The notes beneath the pieces are model-generated. The model did not search any database. It was not told the origin of the DNA and worked only from the letters and a program-made list of their open reading frames with translations. Positions 23,266 through 35,454 of a stretch of DNA of 64,000 nucleotides are shown here, piece after piece (within the stretch, counting starts at the first letter, position 1; every line of letters starts with the position of its first letter). Source of the stretch: Agelas oroides (lineage: Eukaryota; Porifera; Demospongiae; Agelasida; Agelasidae); the NCBI GenBank assembly GCA_949130485.1, contig OX422191.1, forward strand, positions 6,573,754 to 6,637,753. Reading direction: 5' to 3'. Position numbers and translations under genes: made by a program.

Positions 23266-26200
23266 ATGATGGCTCAGTCCACACTATTCATTGTTCTTGT
23301 GGCAGCACGGTTCATTAACACCCTCTCCTACTGCTCTGCTGAGAGTGTGTACTGTGTCACACCCACTGCCACCTCATGTTCATCCTGCCCCCACAATTCA
23401 ACCCACTGTACCACTCTCTCTGTTTATGCACAAGAAGCTGAACTGTATTTTACCTCCAACACCACTATGGTGTTCTTGCCAGGTAACCATGCTCTTGATA
23501 CGAATATCACAGTTGCCAATGTAGCCAGGCTGACGATGCATGGAGAGTCTTCCTCAGGCAACATAGCAACAGTTGTTTGCGATGGGCTGGTCGGCCTCAG
23601 CTTTTCATGTATGGTGGACTTCAAAATATATTCCTTATCTTTTACATCTTGCAGCAGGAAATATGCTATTACACTACCTGGTTTGCCTGTAGCTATTGCC
23701 AATGTGACCCTGCTTTTGCACTCTACACATAATGCTGAACTAGTTAACTGTTCCTTCCATGACAACATTGGCAGTGCACTTGTAGTGAATAACACCAATA
23801 TTACTCTGACAGGAAACACTGAGTTCACACATAACTATTTGCTCTGTGGTAGCATTAGAGGAGGAGCTTACATCATAGCTGGAGTAGGTATTACAGCTTT
23901 TGCTAGCAACCTAACATTCACTGGGAACACAACCTTCCTCAATAATAATGCAGGATTAATTGGACAGCTTGGTTGTGATGGTGGTACCATCTATGCATTA
24001 GACAATACTGTACTTAGCTTCAGTGGAACCAACACCTTTATCAACAACTCAGGAAGTGGTAATGGTGGTGCAGTCCTTACATATGACAATACTGTAGTTA
24101 GCTTCGATGGAGTCAACAACTTCATTGACAACTTAGCCTACTCTGGTGCAGCCATCTATGCATCAGACAATACTGTACTTAACTTCAATGGAACCAACAA
24201 CTTTACCAACAACTTAGCTGATAATTATGGTGGTGCAATCTACACATCAAACAATACTGTACTTAGATTCAGTGGAATCAGCAACTTTATCAACAACTCA
24301 GCAGGCTATCCTGGTTTGGACAAGAGTGGTACTGGTGGTGGTGCGATCTGTACATATGACAATACTGTAATTAGCTTCGATGGAATCAACAACTTCATCA
24401 ACAACTCAGCAGGTCAAGGTGGTGCATTCTTCACATTTTTATGTATCACTAGCAACGTTGTACTTAGCTTCAATGGAACTAACAACTTCATCAACAACTC
24501 AGCAGTTGGTGGGGGGGGAGCTATCTATATGTTTAACGGTAAACTGACATTCAATGGAACAACTAACTTTACTAACAATGTATGCATAGGTAGAGTGGAT
24601 GTGAATAGACGTACAATTGGCGGAGGAGCAGTTATGGGACTAAATTGCACATTCTCCATTTTACCCAACACGACTGTGTATTGGGAGAACAATCATGCAA
24701 CTGTAGGAGGAGCTACCTAGGTTGAGGATGCCAGCCCCATGAGTTACTGTACACCATTTGCTACACTTGTACCAAAACAAGAATGCTTCTTTCAACTCCC
24801 TGGCCAGAATCTGTCCAATGATATTGATGTCCAACTTGTTTTCAAGAACAACTCTGCTGATATTGCAGGAAGTGTGTTATATGGCGGTGCAATAGATAAC
24901 TGCAAACTCACTCATGGCCTGGAGTCACATAACTCTGGTAAAGTGTTTGACACGATAGTCCACAACAATGATAGTAATGACAACACAATTTCCAACATTT
25001 CCTCTGATCCACTTCAAATATGCAATTGTGAACTTGACTATCCAAACTGTAGTTATCCATATCCATGGTACAGTTCTCCATACACAGTGTATCCTGGTGA
25101 AACATTTCACGTCTCTGTGGGTGCAGTTGGACAAAGAGGTGGAACAGTTCCTAGCAAAGTGATAAGTACAATAGACGATACTGTCTACCCAGGTACTACT
25201 CTTCAAAATTCTGAATACCTCCAACAATTAGCAAACAACGCCTGCACCAAACTGAACTACACTGTGTTTTCACTGTCTCAGAGTGTGACCATAAGGTTGC
25301 AAGCAGAAGGTACCCCATGTTCAAATTATGATTTTTTTGGTGACACATTTACACTACTTATTGTAGTGGACTTAAATCGGACCTGCCCACCTGGACGTAA
25401 CATTTCTGAGTCAAAAAATCCTGTGTCTGTGAACAAAGACTTGCACAATATAAACTTGAATGCTTTATAACAAATGGAATAGGACAAATAATACACAAGT
25501 CAGACCAACAGTGTTGGGTTGGGTATGATAGTCAATCTGATGAACTAATTCTCCACCCACTCTGCCCCTTTGACTACTGTGTCTCTCACACGGTGGTCTT
25601 TCCTCTCAACAATACAGATGTTCAGTGTGCATACAACAGGGCAGGCCTCTCATGTGGAGCTTGCAAAAGAAATTTTAGTCTGGTGCTAGGAACATCTCGT
25701 TGCAAGCAGTGCACCAACAGCCATCTTGCCTTTCTCATACCTTTTGCTCTGATGGGAGTAGCACTGGTCTTCTTGCTCCTTGTCTGCAAACTGACAGTGG
25801 CAACAGGAACACTCAGTGGCCTTGTGTTTTATGCCAATACTGTTAGAGTCATTCGTACCATCATTCTACCAGTGGAATCTACTGATGCTTTCTCAGTTTT
25901 CATTGCATGGCTAAACCTTGACACTGGTATTGAAACATGTTTCTACAATGGAATGGATGCCTACAGCAAAACATGGCTGCAGTTTGTCTTTCCAGTGTAT
26001 ATTTGGGTGATAGTAGGACTGATGGTCTTTATTAGCAATTACTCACGCAGATTTGCAAACCTGCTAGGTACCAACCCAGTTTCTGTCTTGGCAACACTCA
26101 TCCTCCTCTCATATACAAAGATCCTTCGCACGTTGATTGCTGTATTTTATGTCACCTACCTTGAATATCCAACATACAACAGAATGGTGTGGCTGTAGCA

Positions 26201-26878
26201 GTGCTTTTCTTCCTCCTCCTCTTTCTTCCTTACACTCTCCTGCTTCTCTTTGGTCAGTGGCTGCAGGCCATGTCACATTTGAGGCTCTTCTCATGGGTCA
26301 ACAGTACTAGGCTGAAAGCTTTCATGGATTCATACCATGCTCCCTACAAAGCAAAGCATCGCTACTGGCCTGGACTGTTGCTTGTGCTTCGCTTTGTAAT
26401 TCTTCTAGTGTTTGCCTTCAATATCCAGGAAGACCTCAATGCAACCCTGCTAGCAATTCTCGTAGGAGCGGGGAATCTTTTCTTGTGGCTGTGGATCAGT
26501 GGTGGGGTCTACACAAACAGGTATGTAAATGTTCTGGAAGGTTCATTTGCTCTTAACCTGATCATTCTAACTACTGTCACTTACTGTGTCAAACTCTTCA
26601 GAGGAAATCAGCTTATATTTGGGTATACCTGGACCATCTCTGTCTCCATAGCATTTGCTACATTCATTGGTATCCTCACCTACCACATCTGTCAGCAATT
26701 GAGGCACACCAAGCTGTGGGAGAAGGTGCCTAAACTGAACCTGAAGTTCAACAGACCAAACATTGTACAAGCTGTGAATGAACCTGTAGACAATCCCAGA
26801 ATGATAGTTGCAGACTTTAGTAGACTCCGCGAATCTCTGCTTGACGACCTGCCACAACCTAACTATGGAGCTTGCTGA
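23266..26878 (+). pseudogene. Beta-helix/multi-pass membrane protein, broken copy
   Basis: This is a paralogue of the intact gene at 49238-52828. The start MMAQS lies 12 bases after a TTTTTTTGCAG acceptor at 23253, as in the intact copy. A signal peptide, a CSSCPHNSTHC cysteine block, about ten Pmp-type repeats (GGAI/FINN), a Cys-rich stalk and the multi-pass domain are all recognisable. The frame is broken by TAG at 24718-24720, replacing a residue in the GGAIYV block, by a frame change near 25440 after NISES, and by a deletion with TAG at 26196-26198 that removes residues before the sixth membrane segment. The C-terminus (QPNYGAC) differs from the YTYGSIN of the intact copy. The multi-pass part stays open in long pieces, so decay may be recent. 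Confidence 0.88.
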
Positions 26879-26879
26879 A

Positions 26880-28400
26880 CTTGCAATCATATAAAAGTGA
26901 GTGTGGCACATAGCGGTATTTCTACTGAGCTTCAACGTCATAATACATACTTTTGTGACTGTATAGTAGTGATTGCCTTTCAATCAGGGTCCTTTCTGTT
27001 GTCATAGCAACAATACCATCGTTTGGGTGCATGTATCCATGGATTATACTTCAGGTGCACACATAACTTAATTTTAAATTCTCACCTAGCTATGTGAGTG
27101 TGGCTTGTTGTGGTGTTTTCTACTGACCATAATTATGATTATTCATTGTTGTTATTAACTTTAACTTGATTCATAGTTATTTTGCTGCCATGGTGACATA
27201 CTCATTTGTTATTGTGTGTATACATGGATTATACAAGCCTCAAAGAATGCACGAACGTATTTCAGCTTCTCTTCCCCTCTATATAAAGCAGTTTTCTACA
27301 ACAACTTGCAGCACGAGCATTTGATTTGTATTTACGTAACTGGTAGAAGACTGGGGAATGATGGCTTACCTACCACATCTTCCAGCAAGTGAAGTCCACC
27401 AAGCTGTGGAAGAAGGTGACTAAACTGAACCTGAAGTTCAACAGACCAAACATTGTAGAAGTTGCGAGGGGGCCGGGGGAGCATGTGCCCCCCAAACCTT
27501 GAGGCTGGGGGGTGGGGGGGGGCACGTGCATTTTGGAGCGAGCCAGAGAACGCTTGACACTTAGCTACCTGCAGCCAAGAAAAGAAGACAGGAAGTGACA
27601 CTGAGGTAAAAAGTACACGCCTTAATTGTAATGTTAACAGGTTACGAATGGAAGAAGTGGGTTACGCTTCCTGTAGTCTCGTGGCCATTCTGACCTTTAA
27701 AAGTTCTTCCGGCGCCTATGGTTTTATTTTAGTTATGGCTCCACCAGAGTCATGAGCAATGTACTTTGGTACAATAATAAGCATGCATTGTGATCGATGT
27801 AGTTCCGTGGCCATATTTATGGCCGTTGTTATGGGAGCGCCAGAGTCACAAGCAGTGTAGTTTTGCACAGCCAAAGTCAAGTGACCATGCATAAACTATT
27901 ACATGGTGATGACATAGATGTGTTGACTTTCACATTATTTTTGCAGTTCAGCGCAGCCATAGCTATATCTAGCACAACAGAAAGATGGATATACGTAGGG
28001 GTCCCCATATCTTTGGGGAAGGGGTTCCGAAATGTATATAGTTATGGGTCCCCAAAATCGGGGGTCCCCATATTCACATGACATCGGAACATCTAGGGAC
28101 TACAAATAGCGCATTATGTCTGGTGAGCACCTTTGGTATCGTTAGGCAGTTGTCTACTATAGTTCTCAATTTTACCGTGGTATCGTGGATTAGCCTCGTG
28201 GCTATTTGCTCCTCAGTTGTTTTCTCCCCGCACGCGCGAAAGAAGACTTTGAAGAGCTAGATTTATCACATAAATACGAAATGCTGTCTACATTTGGCAG
28301 GTCCATGGACTGTAGTAATGATCCCGAAACGACTGACCACTGTCATTTCGACATAAACTGAATCACTGTATCACTGTGGAAAGCACATTTGCTCACACAA
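26880..28400. other. Intergenic, with a duplicated gene end at 27362-27470
   Basis: About 110 bases here repeat the 3' coding end of the preceding gene (26680-26770), sharing AAACTGAACCTGAAGTTCAA. Two related blocks with CCAGAGTCA occur near 27740 and 27840. At 27990-28075 there is a small repeat of GGGTCCCCA-type blocks. No complete gene is seen. Confidence 0.6.
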
Positions 28401-28407
28401 GCTAGCC

Positions 28408-31400
28408 ATGTCTTCTGAGAAGCCTCTGTCCCTTTCTCAGATCCTCCCAAGCCAGCTTCGCCTCACCCCTCACACCACTTACTACAGCTGCTTCTTCTTG
28501 CTTAGGACATCAGTCACTGTCAATGGTCAGCCGGCTCAATTTGATTATTCTAGTGGGGGTGAACTGTCACTCAGCTGCCGCTACCCCAACCTGAGCCTCA
28601 CCCTCCACTCCATTTGAGCTTCCCTGAAAGAAGTGGTGAAAATGCATGGGATTTCTCACGTTGGTGATGTCTGCTGTGAGCAAGTGCCACTGTTCCCAGT
28701 CTACTTTTCTTCGGAGTTCAACCTGAGGAAATTTATCCTCCACAGAGACATTGCCCAGCAGAACCTGCGGTCCCTGTTTCCAAACCTTCCCACCCATGTT
28801 AAGCTCCAACTGGTTCTGGTGATCCCTGATGCAGTGGTGAAGGATGCCCGAGTGATGGAAGTGACCCTGGAGAACTACTCTGCCTGCATGAGTCTCTTCA
28901 AGGAGAGTGAGATGTTCGACTACTGGTCCCTCTTTCGGGGATACAGAACAGGTCTCCAAAAGACACTTGATCAAGGTGCGTTAGGATCATGAAGCAACAT
29001 GTGTGGTATAGAGAGTTTATAGCACAATCCAACTGTTGAAAAGACTGCTGAAATTCATTGAGCGTGGGCCCTGTAAGTAGTTTGTGGTATCTGGCACTAT
29101 AGTACTCTAAATACAACCCTATAACTTTACAATACCCTACAACTTTACAATTATTATACCTGACTATCAACAAATGCCATGCATATAGGGAAGTATCAAT
29201 TAAGAACTTCCTTACAGCAACTGCTTTGTTGTGTCACTTTGGTTAGTTCAGTTTCCTGCCTCTTGTCTGTACCATTGAACATAGTCATACTGCCTCCTAT
29301 AAGATTTCAGACATCAAACAACGTGACTAGACTTTCCACAACATTAGCAACTGTCATGTGAGAATACAGGCTTTGGGAATGAATTGTTCACTGATGCAGA
29401 AAAAAGGTATCAATGGGTCAGAACTACAGATTTGTTATTCATCTTACTTCAGCTGCAGTGACCATAAAAGATCTCATCACAGAGCTGCATGATGTCGTCA
29501 GTTGGTTCCAGCTGGGGGTCTACCTGGACATCTCTCCCTCTGAGCTGATGAAGATCAGGGCAGACCACAGGGAGAAGACTGATGACTGCAAAACTGAGAT
29601 GCTGGTGACATGGCTGAGGCAGACCACACAGGTTTCTTGGTGTGCAGTGGTCAGGGCACTGGTGGGGATAAGGATGAGAGCCCTCGCTCAGAAAGTAGCA
29701 GTGAAGTATGGTGAGTCAGTCCTACACAGACTATCAATTGATAGATCCTTGCATGTGTTCGGACTTTCATCTCTTTAGAGGTGTGGTTGATTACATGTGT
29801 AATGTTTTCCACATGTATAGGAGTGCCAGTCCCATCTGCTGTTGAGAGCGAAGAATTACAGCAGTTTCCTGTTGTGAGAGAGGTAGTGATAATTCAAATG
29901 TTGTATCAGTTGTTGTTTAGCCCCATCTTCAGGCCATGGCCTATCTCATAGGCTTCTATTGTTAAGTTGTAAAGTTGCATTGTGTTTTGGCTGTAAGTAT
30001 GAACACTTCCCAATTTTCAGCTCATGCTACAAAATACTTGAGACCAAAGCTAAGAATTTTGCCTCCTAAGTTCTACATAAAGTCTTTCAGCAGGACTTTG
30101 ACCTATGTCTTATGCTCTGTTTGTCACCTTCTCCTGTGCAGAAAATGTCTTCCCTACAGTCACAGCTGCTTGATCGTGTTCAGCAGCTGCACTATATGGT
30201 GGAGGCAGATGAGCAACAATTGAGTGAAATAACCAACCTCTTGGATCAGGCAACGAAGTTGAGAGTGGTTTCCAGCAATCATCGGATTCACGCTCGACAC
30301 CAGGCAGCTGCTGCTTTTGCAAGGGTGAAGATGCTGCTGGAGAAGAACAATGAGGTGGGGAGACAACTACAGTTGAGGCAGAGAGAACTGAGGTTTCTGG
30401 AACAGTTGCATGGACTGCTGAGGGATAGAGTGGAAGGGGCAGGAGAGGAGGGAAGAGAGTTGAGGGAGGTCTTGATAAGCAAAGACGAAGAAGTGAGATG
30501 GATGCAAGAGCAGTTGAGAGAGGTGGAGAAGGAGGTGAGGTGTGCAAAGGAAGAGGCCCGTAGTTTGAGAGAGAAGCTGCATAGGGTGACCATGGAATTT
30601 GTGAAAAAGTCTGCAAGAGTGCAGGAACTGGAGAGGGAAAGGGATAAGTTGGAGGACAGTGTAAATTGGCAGAGAAAGCTGGTTGAGATGTTGCTGATAC
30701 AGTCCACTGCTGCAGCGAGCTCCAAAGGAGATCTTCTTAAAGAAATTAAGGTAAATCAAAAGTGACTAGATTGTCATCCTATACAATCCACGTACCAGAG
30801 GGTACAATCCATGTACCGGAGGGTACAACCCATGTGCCAGAGGGTACAATCCATGTACCGGAGGGTACAATCCATGTACCAGAGGGTACAATCCATGTAC
30901 CAGAGGGTACAACCCATGTACCGGAGGGTACAGTCCATGTACCAGAGTGTACAATCCATGTACCAGAGGGTACAGTCCATGTACCAGTGGGTACAACAAC
31001 TAGGCTTGTTTCTTTGTCAAAACTGCCAAAACTAATTATGATACAAGTCAGCTATACCATAGGCTTCTGTGGGGCCAATGCACTTAGCTGTTACAAAAGA
31101 AATGCACCCAGGTTGTGGGGTCAAAGGTCAAGTGCATATTAATTTGCATATCAGTCTACTGTGAAAGCAGACTCTCTCTTGCTTTAAGTGTCTAAGTCTG
31201 GCTTTGCAAGACAGATAAGGGACTACTCTGAGGAGCAAAGAAGTGATAATGTGAAATAGTGTTGTTTGCTGTAGTTGTATTTCTGCCATAACAGATGCAG
31301 TCCAACACAGTGAAGACCCTGGGTCCTCGGGTCCCCGGTCCTTGGGTCCGCAGTCCTTAATTTGCCCTTGTGAATACATTAATCTGCACTCAGGGTACAA

Positions 31401-33547
31401 ATCCCATACACCCTAAAAGTCCATGGTACAACTATTACTAAAGGAAATTCTTGCAAAGTGGAGTTTCATGTTAGCAGCCATCACATTTTTCATATACTGT
31501 GTATAGATGCTGTGTTATAAGTGCAACACCTTCGCGTATTTACTGTGAAAACATTTTTTTTTAAACCAAGGGGGACTAAGCAAAGGCTTCTCACATGTAA
31601 ATAATGTTGTAGAATTGCAGTATAAAACATTGCCATGGCAATATAGCACTGTAAATTATACCAAGTATATAAACAGTCAAATAGAAATTCATAATATTTC
31701 TTTTCAAGGATCAACTGTCAGCGGTTGAGGAGGAGTCTATTTCTGTAGCAGGGTCTGAAATGGAGAACCTCAAGCAAACTATTGCTGACAAGGACAGAGA
31801 GATTGTACTTCTCACAGGAGAACTACAAACACTGCAGGCTCAACTGCATGGGGTAGGCAACTCCCAGTTGGAGAAGCAACAGGAGGAGGAGGAGGAGGAG
31901 GAGGCAATACACAGGTGGATGGTAGAGACTTCAGAGCTGAAAGCCAAGTTGGTGAAAGTTGAAGGTGAAAAGCAGGAGGGGGATAGACAACTAGAGGCTA
32001 TCTACCGACAAATGGAGTTCCTCAAGAGACTGGTAGCAGAACTGTGGGAGAAGAAATGTAGTGTATTACAGGTAGACCACTATGTCAGTCTATGTGTCAA
32101 GAGTTGAAAGTGCTTGAACTTATTCTCTCTTAATCATATGTCAGGCCAAAGTCAAAACATGTGGTTGTACTGACATTGTATTCGTTAGCATACAGATAAG
32201 AATATAAGAGGAATGCCTACATATTTCTGCCTACAAATGCCTACATACGCCTACATATTCACTGTGTACAGTAGTTGTGCAGATGTCATTGTTCATACCT
32301 GTTTGGAGGAATTGAATAATTTTGTTAATACATAAAATATGTCCATTCTGAATTTTGTGTAAATATTGTCGTTGTGCAACACAATGTGAAACTGTTCTTT
32401 CTCCCACCTCCAACAGTCTAACCTCCAACAGTGCTTAGCAACTGGACAGGGCTTGAAGCTGGCTGAAACAGGCCAACTGGCACAATTTGAGGTGCACCTG
32501 ATGGACAGAGCTGGAGATCCCTGTGCCACAGAAAAGCAGGTCACTGCAGAGCTGAAGTCCAGTGTGGATGGTTCCATCACTCTCGCCCATGTAGCACACA
32601 AGAACTCAGACACATACTAAGTTTCATACCAGTGTTGCACACGAGGTCAACACACGTTACGTGTGAGAGTGAATGATGTACCTGTGCACGGTAGCCCATT
32701 TATTGTGCATGTCAGACAAGCACCCGATCTACTGGGCAAGCCACTCAGAGTTATCACAGGACTTAATGGTCCACAGATGATAGCCACCACTGGCAGTGGA
32801 GAACTGGTTGTCAGTGAATACCATAAAATCTCCTTCATTAGTAGAGATGGTCAGATGATAAGGAGCATTGACACCACATCCATTAAATCAGGTAGCAATT
32901 GGTATAAGCTGGAGCCAATGGGAATTGCTGTTCCTGATGATGGTAGCATTTATGTAACTGGTGCACATAGGTTGTCCAAGTTTAACTCTGATGGAAAGTT
33001 AGTGAAGTTAGTTGGTGGTAAGGGTGGCAGAACAGGACAGTTTTACGATCCTCAAGGTATTGCACTCAGTAAAGACAAAAAGTTATTTGTGTGTGACAGA
33101 AAAAATAACAGGATACAAGTGTTTGACACTAATCTGAAATTTATCCGTTTCTTTGGCAAAGAGGGAAATGGTGAGGGTGAATTCAGGCATCCCATTGGTT
33201 TGAACTTTGACCCTGCTGGTGATGTGTATGTTGCAGACTGCTATAATTGTCGTGTGCAAGTGTTTTCACAGAATGGAACATTTCTGAGACCGTTTGGAAG
33301 GCGTGGCAGTGGACCAGGTGAACTATCCAGCCCAGAGGGTATCCATGTGGACCACAACTATGTGTATGTTGTTGATACAGGGAATCATTGTGTATCAGTG
33401 TTTTATACATCTGGAGCATTCATCACTTCCTTTGGCAAGGAGGGAAGTGAAGAAGGAGAACTGAGTCTCCCATGTGGAATTACCATTGACCAGGATGGAT
33501 TTCTGTATATCTGTGACTGTTGGAACAATCGCATTCAAATATTTTAA
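28408..33547 (+). CDS. DEATH, coiled-coil, filamin-repeat, NHL protein with two in-frame stops
   Basis: Exons at 28408-28975, 29453-29710, 29821-29882, 30142-30750, 31709-32071 and 32417-33547 join in phase over GT-AG introns, giving 996 codons plus stop. Residues 1-189 are unrecognised. 191-275 form a death domain (LITELHDVVSWFQLGVYLDI). 300-620 are a long coiled coil. About 630-725 is one filamin repeat ending NDVPVHGSPFIVHV. 730-996 hold about six NHL repeats (DPQGIALSKDKKLFVCDRKN, CWNNRIQIF), a likely six-bladed propeller. The back half is laid out as in TRIM2/3/71, but I see no RING or B-box, so ligase activity is not implied. TGA at 28615-28617 and TAA at 32618-32620 (inside the filamin repeat, where SYE-type residues are expected) interrupt the frame. 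Either it is a recent pseudogene or the stops are polymorphic or errors. Intron 4 has a 21-bp minisatellite. Confidence 0.82.
30783..31000 (+). repeat. 21-bp minisatellite, about ten copies
   Basis: The unit contains GTACCAGAGGGTACAATCCAT and starts 30 bases after a donor site in the DEATH/NHL gene. The period is a multiple of three, so both strands stay open, but the array is intronic in my model. Confidence 0.9.
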
Positions 33548-34239
33548 TACACCATGTATTGTATAGATAGACATGGGAACACATTGTAATTATATGTTTT
33601 TGATCGTTCCTATATGGTTGTGTGCAATAATCGTTATACAATGTTTCTATCACATCAGGACTCACATTGGTTGATCAAAAAAAGTGGCTCGGTGGTCTCC
33701 AAGGGTTTCCTTTACAGCTACAGTGTTAACCCTGCTCTGAAAGTCCTCCTAGACAAAGAGGAATACCCGCCTTTAATAGACCGACCACTATAACATGTAC
33801 CATATGTATGGAACAGCCATGCTGAGGTGATGTACTCACACAGAACTATCACATGGCGGAACCTGATGAGTTTATCTCATACAACACCACCAGGGATCAG
33901 ATCTGTTCATATTCTCTCACAGGAGGAATGTTTTCATCGTCCTTTAGACAGACTACAAACATTCTGTTGAGTTTTAAGTGAGTTTGCATGCGTAGTGCAA
34001 AGGGCTAGGTCACAGAGATTGTAGCTTCCAGAGGTAGTTTTAATGGAGAATCTTTATGATACCAGCCAGGGTTTTTAATCTGCTGAGCTGCTGACAAAGT
34101 TATTGGTTCCATTGTAGTATTTTGTGATGTGTCATGCCATTACTGACTGTTATGCAATGTTATTAATTTAGTAGTGGGACTTGTGAGGTTTTTTAGCCCT
34201 TATATCATGTTGTTGGTTGAGTGTTGTAACTTACTATGC
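33548..34239. other. 3' flank of the DEATH/NHL gene
   Basis: No coding exon or clear polyadenylation signal was recognised. The stretch probably contains the 3' untranslated region. Confidence 0.4.
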
Positions 34240-34445
34240 TGAGTGCCCTTCGTCTCATGTTGTACTGATACCCTCCGTCTCATGTTGTACTGATACCCTC
34301 TGTCTCATGTTGTACTGATACCCTCTGTCTCATGTTGTACTGATGCCCTTCGTCTCATGTTGTACTGATACCCTCCGTCTCATGTTGTACTGATACCCTC
34401 CGTCTCATGTTGTACTGATGCCCTTCGTCTCATGTTGTACTGATA
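34240..34445 (+). repeat. 25-bp minisatellite, about eight copies
   Basis: The unit holds GTCTCATGTTGTACTGATAC with CCTCCG, CCTCTG or CCTTCG variants. The variants occur in a pattern that suggests duplication of blocks of units. Confidence 0.92.
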
Positions 34446-34679
34446 CTATAAGTAAGGTATTTTAAAATGTAAGGAACCCCTGCATCATTACAAATGCACA
34501 GATTGCACCACCAGTCCGATGGTGTGTAACGTGTGCAATATTTTCAAAGAACCTTTTTTTTTTTTATCCTAGTGAACTTTAGATTAAATACTGAAAGCAA
34601 GAATACAACCTCCTCCAATACATGATTGACAGTGGGTCTTTGTGAATTCAGTTTTCCTGCTAGAGTAGCTACCTAACAG

Positions 34680-35105
34680 TGTTGCATGTTGACCACCATA
34701 AGTGCAGTGCCAATGTTGTCATGAAGGAACCAGTTAACTAACTCAATGTAGAGTGCAAAAGTAAGGCATGTTTACTGACTGGAAGTGTGCCATGACTCTT
34801 GGTGCAATATGTAAAAGCGAAGGAATATGAACTCCTTCATACTTGTAAGCTCAAGCTACTGCAAACAATTTTGCTATGTTGATTGTGGAAGACTCTCTGC
34901 GCTTGGTCAGTCTAGCTACATTGGCAACTGTGATATGCACATGAGGAATGTGGTCACCTGGCAAGAAAACCATAGTGGTGTTAGGCTAAAATACATTTGA
35001 GCCATGTGAGCATACTCAGACATTGGTCTAATTTGTGAGGGCAGGATGAGCACTGGGTGACAGTTGGTGTGATACAGTACACATTCTCAGCAGAGCAGTG
35101 TGGTG
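34680..35105 (-). pseudogene. Relic of the N-terminal end of a beta-helix/multi-pass gene
   Basis: The sequence parallels 52320-52765 of the intact gene. The minus strand still reads SAENVYCITPTVTQCSSCPH, followed by blocks matching GDHTLDVN and the region before the first repeats. Stops and small deletions abound. Only the 5' fifth of the gene is present, so this is a truncated duplicate, older than the copy at 23.3 kb. Confidence 0.8.
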
Positions 35106-35454
35106 TGGTACAACTGTACCAAATATCAACATGACGTAAGTATGTACATGGTTTTTGCATGCTTGTGCAGTTTGAATATAACTTGTCTTTGAGATCAGTC
35201 TTTTGCCCTATCGTACTCAAGTACAAGGAAAGCTGTTCAAACATTAAACCGCACTGTTCTCAACGAAACGTAACTGTCTGAGACAGTAGATATTATTATT
35301 AATAAAGTGTTGTGTTGGTATGAATAACGTTGCACCAAAAATATGGGCGTGTCCGCTAGAGTTGTACGCACGGATGAGAGCCCCACCCATTTTTGTTTGA
35401 ACAATCGCATCCTTTGCCCAACGTGCCCAGATATCCATCCAGCGCTACTCTTCG
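35106..35454. other. Upstream region of the filamin gene
   Basis: This 350-base stretch should include the promoter or 5' untranslated region of the filamin gene. It shows no TATA box that I can defend. GC content rises towards 35400-35540. Confidence 0.35.

Noticed and set aside
30762-31142. VPEGTIH repeat protein on the plus strand and its minus-strand counterpart
   Set aside because: The array lies in an intron of the DEATH/NHL gene; both strands are open only because the period is 21 bases.
28408-33547. TRIM-type E3 ubiquitin ligase
   Set aside because: No RING or B-box cysteine pattern is present; the N-terminal half has a death domain instead.
34240-34445. Possible CRISPR array
   Set aside because: Units are contiguous with no unique spacers, and the DNA is clearly eukaryotic. 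The same applies to the other tandem arrays.
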